DNA from: Jaltomata sinuosa
Lineage: Eukaryota; Streptophyta; Magnoliopsida; Solanales; Solanaceae
Assembly: GCA_003996215.1 (NCBI GenBank)
Contig: QJPP01005184.1
Coordinates: forward strand, 43,217-107,216
Length of the DNA: 64,000 nt
Direction: 5' to 3'
Shown: positions 56,501 to 64,000 of the stretch, piece after piece
How positions within the stretch are numbered: the stretch's first letter is position 1
How the letters are laid out: each line of letters begins with the position of its first letter
Notes under the pieces: model-generated
Seen by the model: only the letters and a program-made list of their open reading frames with translations
What the model was told of the DNA's origin: nothing
The model's database searches: none
Program-made: the position numbers and the translations under genes

Positions 56501-57400
56501 TAGCGTACCCAGGATTCATATGCTAAGAGGGTGATTTCTTTCCTTAAGGCTTAGCATTTGGTTGAGAAGGGATTTTGGCATATGTTTACAATACTAGTAT
56601 CAACATGCCTCTTTTAGAGTTAGGGATATTAGTTAGAGAGTTTCAGGATGTGTTCCCTACAAATTTACCAAGCATTCTTCCATATAGAGATATTAATTTT
56701 GGCATTGAGTTAGAGCCGGGCACTAAGCCCATATCCATTCCTCCTTATAAGATGGCTTTAGCAGTGTTGAAGAAGATGAATAATAAGTTGTAAGACCTAT
56801 TAAGTAAAGGATTTATTAAGCCAAGTATTTTACCTTGGGGTGATCCTGTGTTATTTGTGAAGAAAAAGGATGGGTCTATGCAAATGTGTATTAAATATCG
56901 ATAATTGAACAAGGTGACTATCAAGAACAAGTATCTTTTTTTGCACATAGATAATTTGTTTGATCAGCTTCAGGGTGCTACAAGGTTTTCAAAGATTGAC
57001 TAGAGGTCAAGGTACCATCAGTTGAGGATTAGGGCTTTGGATATACCTAAGATGGCTTTCAGGACTCGATATGGCCATTATGAGTTTTTAATTATGTCTT
57101 TTGGGTTGACGAATGCCTTAGAGGAATTTATGGAGTTGATGAACCTGGTGTTCCATCCTTATCTTGATTCCTTTATTATTGTGTTCATTGATGATATCTT
57201 GGTGTATTTCAAGAATGAGGCAAATCATGTGAAGCATTTGAGGATTATGCTCCAGAGGCTGAGGGATGAGAAATTGTATGCTAAGTCCTCAAAGTGTGAG
57301 TTTTGTCTTAGTTCCATCATATTCTTGGGGCATATCATGATCGAGGATGGCATTATAATCATTATGGCAAGGGTTGAGGCAGTTCAAGATTAGGCCAGGC
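56501..57400 (+). pseudogene. Reverse transcriptase, plus-strand gypsy
   Basis: REFQDVFPTNLPSILPYRDI, FGIELEPGTKPISIPPYKMA, a stop, then DLLSKGFIKPSILPWGDPVL, KKKDGSMQMCIKYR, KVTIKNKYLFLHIDNLFDQL, FSKID, a stop, and an open stretch 57022-57393 with MAFRTRYGHYEFLIMSFGL, NLVFHPYLDSFIIVFIDDIL (box, 57181-57200) and CEFCLSSIIFLGHIM. Less decayed than gag. Confidence 0.88.
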
Positions 57401-58000
57401 CTACCTTACCTATCAAGATTTGGAGTTTTATAGGTTTGGCTAGATATTATAGATGGTTCATGCAGGGTTTCTTTTCTATTACAACTCCATTGACCAAGTT
57501 GACTCAGAAAAATATTGCTTTCTAATGGACGGATGAGTGTGAGGCGAGCTTTTAAAAGTTCAAGGCTTTGTTGACTTCATCACCTATCTTGACCTTACCT
57601 ATGGAAGGTGAAGGTTTTACTATTTATTGTGATGCTTCTAGAGTTAGGCTTGGTGGTGTTTTGATGTAGAAAGGAAATGTAATAACCTATGCTTCAAGGC
57701 AGTTAAAGACTCATGAGAAGAACTACCCACTCATGATTTAGAGTTAGTGGTTGTAGTGTTCATTTTGAAATTGTTGCGGTATTACTTGTATGGGTTTCAT
57801 TGTGAGGTGTTCACCGATCCGCAACCTTTAGTATATTTTAAGTCAGAAGGATTTGAATTTGAGACATCACAGGTGGTTGGAGTTGTTGAAGGACTATGAA
57901 AAGTTATCACCTAGGAAAGGCAAATATAGTGGCAGCTGCCTTGATTAAGAAGGCAGTGAGTATGAGTAGCCTTGCCTTGTTGATGGTGGAGGAGCGACCT
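57401..58000 (+). pseudogene. RNase H, plus-strand gypsy
   Basis: IWSFIGLARYYRWFMQGF connects to WTDECEASF, FKALLTSSPILTLPMEGEGF, TIYCDASRVRLGGVLM (active-site CDAS kept), VITYASRQLKTHEKNYP and, shifted, LSQKDLNLRHHRWLELLKDY. Stops at about 57524, 57665 and 57738. Confidence 0.85.
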
Positions 58001-59035
58001 TTTTCTTTAGATGTTCAAATATTGGCCAATAGCTTTGTGAGGCTTGACATTTTGGAGCCTGGTAGAGGTTTTGCTTGTGTTGAGGCACGGTGCTTATTAG
58101 TGGAGCAGATTAATGATAGACCATTTGAGGATGAGAAGTTGTCTATTATTCAGGTAAAGGTGTTGAAAGGAAAAGCTAAGGAAATGATTCTTGATTCAAA
58201 AGGTGTTTTAAGGATCAAGGGTCGGATCTATGTTCCTAGAGTGGGTGATTTGACTAGATTGATCATAGAAGAGATTCACAGTTCGAGGTATTCTATTCAT
58301 CCGAGTGCAACCAAGATGTATCATAACCTAAAGCAGCATTATTAGTAGTGTAGAATGAAAAGGTACATCATGGAGTTTTTAGCTAAGTGTTTGAATTATC
58401 AACAAGTGAAGTATGAGTTTTCGAGATCGGGTGGTATGACTCATAGGATGCCTACACCTGAGTGGTAGTGAGAGCGCATTACTATGGACTTAACGGTTGG
58501 TTTGCCTCAGACTTCGGGAAAATTTGACTCAATTTGGGTGATTGTGGATAGGTTGATCAAGCTAGCTTATTTTGTACCAGTGAAGACTAACTACAATACA
58601 GTAAGACTAGGTGAGATCTACATTTGGGAGATAGTTTGGTTACATGGTATGCCCGTTTCCATCATTTCAGGTTGAGGTACTCAGTTTAAATTGCACTTTT
58701 GGAGTTCTATGCAGTGTGAGTTGGGCCCTTAATTGGAGATAAGTACCACATTTCAACCACATATGGATATGTTTTGGGCTTGTGTGATTGACTTTGGTGG
58801 TTATTGGGATCAGTTCTTGCCTTTAATGAAGTTTGCCTAAAATAACAGCCACTATTTCAGCATTCAGATGGTACCATTCGAGGCTTTGTATGGGAGAAAA
58901 TATAAATCTCCGATTGGTTGGTTTGATTCATTTGAAATCAGACCTTGGGGGACAGATTTGTTGAGAGATTCTATGGATAGGGTAAAGTTGAAACACGACC
59001 GACTTTTGATAGCCCAGAGTTGATAGAAGAGTTAT
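58001..59035 (+). pseudogene. Integrase, plus-strand gypsy
   Basis: GRIYVPRVGDLTRLIIEEIH, SSRYSIHPSATKMYHNLKQH (zinc-binding His pair), then CLNYQQVK where the second Cys has become Tyr. The core opens with ERITMDLTVGLPQTSGKFDS and VDRLIKLAYFVPVKT, but the second catalytic Asp region reads IISG followed by a stop instead of ISDRG, and the segment with the catalytic Glu is deleted between LEISTTFQPHMD and MFWACVIDF. FEALYGRKYKSPIGWFDSFE remains. Confidence 0.87.
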
Positions 59036-59507
59036 ATGGATCATAAAATTCGTGACTTGGAGATCATGATTGGTGAGCGTGTTTTGGGGAGACGGGTAAG
59101 CTTAGTCCGAGGTTTATTGGCCCTTTTGAGATTCTTTGACGCATTAGGGAGGTATACTATGAGTTGTCTTTACCTTCGAGGCTTTTATATGTGCATCCAC
59201 TTTTTCATGTCTCGATGTCGAAAAGGTACCATTCTGATAGTTCTCATATGATTTGGTGAACTCAGTGGATTTGGATCAGAATATGACTTTCGAGGAAGAG
59301 CCCATAACCATTTTGGATAGACAAACTAAGAAATTGAGATCTAAGTATATAGTTTCACTAAAGGCTCAATGGAAGCATCATCCGATCAAGGAGGCTACAT
59401 GGGAGACAGAGTCGAACATACATAGGAGAGATCCCCAACTTTTCAATAGTTCAGGTACCTTTCTTATCCCTACTTCGAGGATGAAAATTTATTTTAGTAG
59501 TGGATAA
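59036..59507 (+). pseudogene. Integrase C-terminus and chromodomain, plus-strand gypsy
   Basis: After a frame change, DLDQNMTFEEEPITILDRQT and KKLRSKYIVSLKAQWKHHPI, KEATWETESNIHR form the chromodomain-like tail, ending at a stop just inside the purine-rich stretch before the 3' LTR. Same arrangement as at 41960-42340 and 1-300. Confidence 0.87.
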
Positions 59508-61235
59508 TGTAATAACCCTCATAGAGATTTTTAAATTTTGATATGTTTTAAACGTTTTACCCCTCCCTATTGTTACATTATGATAGTTGTGGTCTGCGAG
59601 AGTGTGTGTCACAATTCCCCAGGTATTTGGTTAGGTTCCATGTAAGTTTTTTTTTATTTTGAAAGGTTTTGAAGTTAGAATGGTTGACTTTTGTCAACAT
59701 TCAGAGATTTAGACGTCGTATGAGAATTTTGTCAATTTGTTAGCTCCAAAATGCTATTTTTTGATTAGTAGCATTGTTGGTTTGGGTCTCGAGGTGTTCA
59801 GGTATTTTTGAGTAGTTGATTGAAAAGTTGGACGTTAAGGCATGAAGTTGACTTCAGTCAACATTTGTGGATAACGACCTCCGTTGATAAATTTGATAAT
59901 TTCTTTATCCAGAATATTGATTTTAATCTAGTAGCATAGTTAATTTGTGTTCAGGAGGTTCTAGATGAGTTCCAAGGGTTGATTCCAAGGGTTGATTCCA
60001 ATTTGGGAATGCTTTTGACATTTGCTGGTGTCTAGTGTCCGTAATTGTAGTGTTTTGCCATTTTGTGAGTACCGCTTTTGCGATCAAAGGACCATTTTTG
60101 CGGTAATTGAGTGGCATGCCTAGATGCGGTAATTGCGGTGTTTTGCCGCATTTATGGTCAAGGGACCACTTTTGCGGTAAAGGGTTGTCAGGCCTAGACA
60201 CCGCATTTGTGGTGTTTTATCACATTTGCGGGTACCGCTTTTGTGCTACCTTAGAGCCTTTTTTAAAAACCTTATTTTTTCGGTGGAGTCACTTTCTAAC
60301 TCAATTTTGGGATCTTGAAAATATATTTTTGGGCAAATCAAAAGGGGTTTTCTAAGATTTCTTCATTGGGTACGTTTCTAAACCAATATTCTAACATTTT
60401 CCGATGATTATTTCATAATTTGATCTTCAAATCTTGGTTTTTCAACTTGAAAATTTAGGGTTTTCTCGATAAAGTTGAAGAATGGTATTTGATGATCTCA
60501 AGATCGATTTTAACTCCATTTTTTTATGAAATTTCATATGTGAACTCCTTAAGCTTTGGGTAAATTGATTTTCTAATAAAATTCTAATTTTTCTATTATG
60601 GGATCGGTTTTGACTTTTGGATTGACCCTTTTGACCCGAACTTAAGTATAGCAATATGGGTGTCTATAGTTTTGTATTCTTATTGGAAATCCATATTTGA
60701 CTAGATTGGATCGTTTAGAAGATCTTCAGAAGGTCAAGCCTTCGGTTTGACTTTGTGGGTCTTCTTTTAAGGCAAGTTGAGAGTTTCTTTGACTCTTTTT
60801 TGAAGTGCTTATATGTTAGTTACTTATATGGGGCGTAATGGGAATGGAGGTCCCACATAGATGTGATTACGAGCATCTATGTAGGTACCGATGTGTTAAA
60901 ACGGGGATAATATGGAATATTTGTCTTGATTTGATGTTTTTTCCTTATTCTTGATTGTTGAATAATTATGCGAAAAGTGGATTAGTGATTCTATCAAACA
61001 TGATAGATATTGATATTGATAGTATATCCCCTTATGAGCATGAATTGAATCATTTGAGCTAGATTGATAATATTAGGGCTTGTAGCCGGTGTTTTAGGTT
61101 GAGTATGGCCTTGTGTGTCGGATTGAGATATTTGTGCTCCTCTTATCATTGTGAATTTGCATATACTCACTCATATCATATCATGGAATTTCTAAGGAGA
61201 TATTTTCGAGAATGATGCTTTGAAATGACTTTCTC
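59508..61235 (+). repeat. 3' LTR of the plus-strand gypsy element
   Basis: Begins TGTAATAACCC directly after the chromodomain tail and TTTTAGTAGTGGATAA. Contains the word GTCAACATT and a patch of TTGCGGTAATTG/ACCGCTTTTG repeats (60030-60245). No LTR end (CA next to a flank) is visible before the next LTR start at 61236, so it may be truncated. No gene within. Confidence 0.7.
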
Positions 61236-63338
61236 TGTAATGATCGGGTCCGTCGTTATGGCAAAACCATTCGTGCTAATTTTTAGCGTTAGAAAACTCT
61301 GGGTTTGGGAGTTTGAAATTCTGGGCTAGGCTAGTCTCGGCCGGTTTTGGAGCAAGTATGGTCAAGGGAAATTCGGGTAAGGATTGGGTTAGATGTCTTG
61401 ATTTGAGCTAGTTATCCTTGTAGATAAAACATAAAGGAGTCCAGGGGACTTTTCAGAATCAAATTCGGGTAAGTAGAACTTCCGGAATCGAGGTTGATAT
61501 GAAGCGGTTGTTCTGGGACGTCAGGAAAATTAGTGTGTTGTAAAATAGACAAGTTTTGAAGATTTTACGACTTTCTGTCCCATGTCAACTGCCATAGTGG
61601 TTGACAATCTGCCATGGTAACCTCCGCTATGGCGGAGAAAATACCGCTACAGTGGAAGTCAATGTCATTCAGCCTCCGCCATAGAGGACAACTCCGCTAT
61701 GGTGGTACCGCTATAGCGTAGCAGACCGCTATAGCGGAGCGTGATGGGATTTAATATAGAAACTTTCCCAAAATAGTTTAGTTTCTCTTGAAATATTTTG
61801 GGAGAAGAAGGGGGCGATTTTGGGCAATTTCTACCAGTTTTCCACCGTTTTTCATCCTAAAGGTAAGGATTCTACTCCCCAAACTCCGTGATATCTTTTC
61901 TATGCTATAGAATTGCTAGGGGTGGACTTAGGGAAAGATTGGTATGACCTAGGAATGGTAGAATCCAGGAAAAAAGGATTCTAGGGTGCTAGAGTTCTTG
62001 GGTCTTGATTCTTGGTAATGGGTAATGATCACTTAGCCATAATTCTCTAAGGGAATTCGTAAAAATGATGAATTTAGGTGAATTGATGGTGGGAGAGCCT
62101 GGGAATGGGTGGAATGATCATGGTTGGCATGGGGTTTGGGATTTTTCATAATTCGGGTAATTTGTAGGCCATGAGTATTGATTTTTGGTTGCGATAAGAA
62201 GGTGCCTACTAAACTTAAAGGCAAATTCTACAGAGTGGTGGTCTGACCAGCTTTGTTGTATGGAGTTGAGTGTTGGCCAATAAAGAACTCCCATATTCAA
62301 AAGATGAAGGTGGCGGAGATGAGGATGTTGCGATGGATGTGCGGGTTTACTAGGAGAGATAGGATTATGAATGAGGATATCCGAGATAAGGTGGGTGTGG
62401 CGTCGGTGGAAGATAAGATGCGGGAAGCGAGGTTTAGATGGTTCGGACATGTGAGGAGGAGAGGCACGGATGCTCCAGTGCGGAGGTGTGAGAGGTTGGC
62501 TATGGATGGTTACAGGAGAGGATGAGGTAGACCGAAAAAGTATTGGGGAGAGGTGATTCGACAGGACATGGCGCAGTTGCAGCTTACCGAGGACATGACC
62601 CTAGATAGGAAGGTGTGGAGGATGCAAATTAGGGTAGAAGAGTAGTAGGTAGAAGTGTGTCCCGACTAGTAATCGTAGTGTTACGCTTATAGTCTCTTGT
62701 TCTTGGATTCCTCGTGGTAGTATTTTGTGGCAGTGCTCTGTTTCTGTCTGTTGTTTGTTAATACATATTACTTCCTATCGCCTCTTGTAGTTTTATCTTG
62801 TATTTTTATCCTGTATCATTGTTACGTCCTTTTTAGCCTTTTTTAGACTGTTTTGTCTTGAGCCGGGGGTCTATCGGAAACAGCCTCTCTACCTCACCTC
62901 TGAGGTAGTGGTATGGACTGCGTACACTCTACCCTCCCCAGACCCCACGCTGTGGGAATACACTGGGTATGTTGTTGTTGTTGTTGTTGTGTATTTGTTT
63001 CTAGACCAAGAACATGCAAGGGATCCTGAAGGGGGAAAAGTTCTGGTTCAATAGAGCTTGGAATAATTCGAGGTAGGTGATGGTTATTGATTCCTGTATG
63101 CATTGTATGTTTGTGTACTTGGGTCTATGTATTTGTATGGTTTGCATTGCTTAGGGAAGATTTAGGAATGTCCAGAAGTCCTGTTTTCAGTCTTGTGAAA
63201 TGAACTAGGTGTTATTGCTTGTTGGTTTACAAGTGTTGATTGTTCATTGTTTGTGACTGTGGATTTATGTGACATTCGGTTGGCTTAGGTACCACGCCTT
63301 GTACGGGATAATACTAATGGTTGGCTAGGGTACCATGC
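61236..63338 (+). repeat. Second plus-strand LTR (TGTAATGATCGGG type), interrupted by a LINE
   Basis: Starts TGTAATGATCGGGTCCGTCG, the form of a widespread Solanaceae gypsy LTR. A patch of CCGCTATGGCGG-like palindromes lies at 61575-61745. The LINE at 62191-62990 interrupts it. It ends where a TGTCACGACCC LTR begins at 63339; without the LINE it is about 1.3 kb. No internal domain of this element is present. Confidence 0.62.
62191..62990 (+). mobile_element. 5'-truncated RTE-type LINE (reverse-transcriptase C-terminus, 3' tail)
   Basis: Coding part 62192-62645: KKVPTKLKGKFYRVVV, a stop, PALLYGVECWPIKNSHIQKM, KVAEMRMLRWMCGFTRRDRI, NEDIRDKVGVASVEDKMREA, RFRWFGHVRRRGTDAPVRRC, a stop at 62523-62525, GRPKKYWGEVIRQDMAQLQL, then tandem TAG stops. 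This is the highly conserved C-terminus of plant RTE-clade LINEs. The 3' untranslated part (GGGTCTATCGGAAACAGCC, CTGCGTACACTCTACCCTCC) ends in (GTT)n at 62970-62990. Only two lesions, both CGA to TGA-like, so relatively young. A target duplication around GTATTGATTT / GTATTTGTTT is possible but imperfect. Confidence 0.9.
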
Positions 63339-64000
63339 TGTCACGACCCGATTTCTCGGTCATGATGGCGCCTACATCCCCCCAGTAGGCGAACCAATCC
63401 CCGTAGCCCAGGACAGTTAGTAATGGGCTACTATCTAACAAACAAGCAAAAGAATAGATAACAAGAGTATATACATATACATATGCGGAAATCAAATCAA
63501 ACCCCAAGACCTGGTATCATAGTACAGAGCCAAACTACATACATGGAGTGCAAATAAACTAAAACTATATATACAGATGTCTCTGAATGGTAATAGAGTA
63601 CATGAAGCAAAAGATAAACTAAAGCTAAGCTCCGATCGCCAAGAGCTCACCCTCAGTCTGAAGTAGTCCCCCACAGATCTCCAAGCACGAATCACAGCGA
63701 TCTAACGGCGATGGCCCACGCTAGGATCTGCACCCAAAGATGCAGGGGGTAGGGGTGAGCACTAAATGCGAAGCATAAGGTACCCAGTAGGTATCATAGG
63801 CCGACTGGGCACATATAAGATAAAAGCGCAGTAATAGACAGAATAGAAGCAAGTAGTCATAGAAATCAACGAAAGGTACACAGGAACTAGCCCAGAGGGA
63901 AATCAACAGAACCACATATGAGGCTAGTAAGCAGAATATACACACCATAGGCACAGGTGAGAGTAAGAAATAACGCACCTGGGGTCCTTGCAATGACAGT
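63339..64000 (-). repeat. TGTCACGACCC-type gypsy LTR, runs off window
   Basis: Begins TGTCACGACCCGATTTCTCG, with GATGGCGCCTACAT and CCCAGTAGGCGAACC, the same family layout as the LTR at 39120 (GATGATGCCTACAT, CCCAGTAGGCAAGCG). By analogy with that copy it is oriented on the minus strand, with its 3' end at 63339. No internal sequence is visible. Confidence 0.75.

Noticed and set aside
63325..63993. Minus-strand hydrophobic open frames resembling membrane proteins
   Set aside because: They lie in a TGTCACGACCC-type LTR, and similar hydrophobic frames recur at the same place in the LTRs at 39152-40054 and 47047-47852, so they are LTR shadows.

Overview
The window is plant nuclear DNA that consists almost wholly of LTR retrotransposons inserted into one another. 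I find no host protein-coding gene, tRNA, rRNA or CRISPR array. The LTR types (TGTCACGACCC..., TGTAATGA..., TGTTGGGCTAAAGCCC...), the RTE-type LINE tail ending in (GTT)n, and the Tat/Ogre, Athila-like and Tekay-like families point to a member of the Solanaceae (Solanum or Capsicum type), probably a gene-poor pericentromeric region. That placement is inference from family resemblance.

Layout. 1-958: an open Ty3/gypsy integrase C-terminus plus chromodomain on the minus strand, running off the window. 960-4050: the 5' half of a Ty1/copia element (LTR, gag, protease, integrase; no reverse transcriptase), minus strand, fused to the gypsy piece at a chimeric breakpoint. 4051-5709: AT-rich spacer with a 276-bp foldback. 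5710-7526 and 21754-23035: two halves of one minus-strand Athila-like gag-protease element, split by a sister element on the plus strand (7527-21753). That sister is itself split inside gag by a younger element of another family (9881-16659) with about 98% identical LTRs and a 5-bp target duplication. All three carry gag and protease, but no reverse transcriptase, RNase H or integrase.

23036-50605: one large Tat/Ogre-like element on the minus strand. It has a truncated 3' LTR with a hAT-type MITE in it (23036-24223), a polypurine tract, a 5-kb 3' untranslated region full of different tandem repeats, a pol gene reduced to its two ends, protease with a G-patch-like motif, gag, an upstream ORF1-like remnant, a primer binding site at 36247-36264, and a 5' LTR (36265-39119 plus 49771-50605). 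A complete but heavily mutated Tekay-like element (39120-49770) has been inserted into that 5' LTR.

50606-64000: older debris. There is an LTR-like remnant, a minus-strand LTR with its primer binding site (52482-55179), a plus-strand gypsy polyprotein pseudogene (55180-59507) running into its 3' LTR (59508-61235), a second plus-strand LTR (61236-63338) holding a 5'-truncated RTE LINE, and the start of a TGTCACGACCC-type LTR that leaves the window.

The most notable points are three gag-protease-only elements in a self-nested arrangement, an Ogre-like element whose 3' region carries at least five unrelated tandem arrays and a recurring stem-loop-like unit, and a GC-rich, palindrome-rich patch just upstream of the TATA box in several unrelated LTRs. 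Identifications come from reading translations and repeats by eye, so boundaries marked as approximate should be taken that way.
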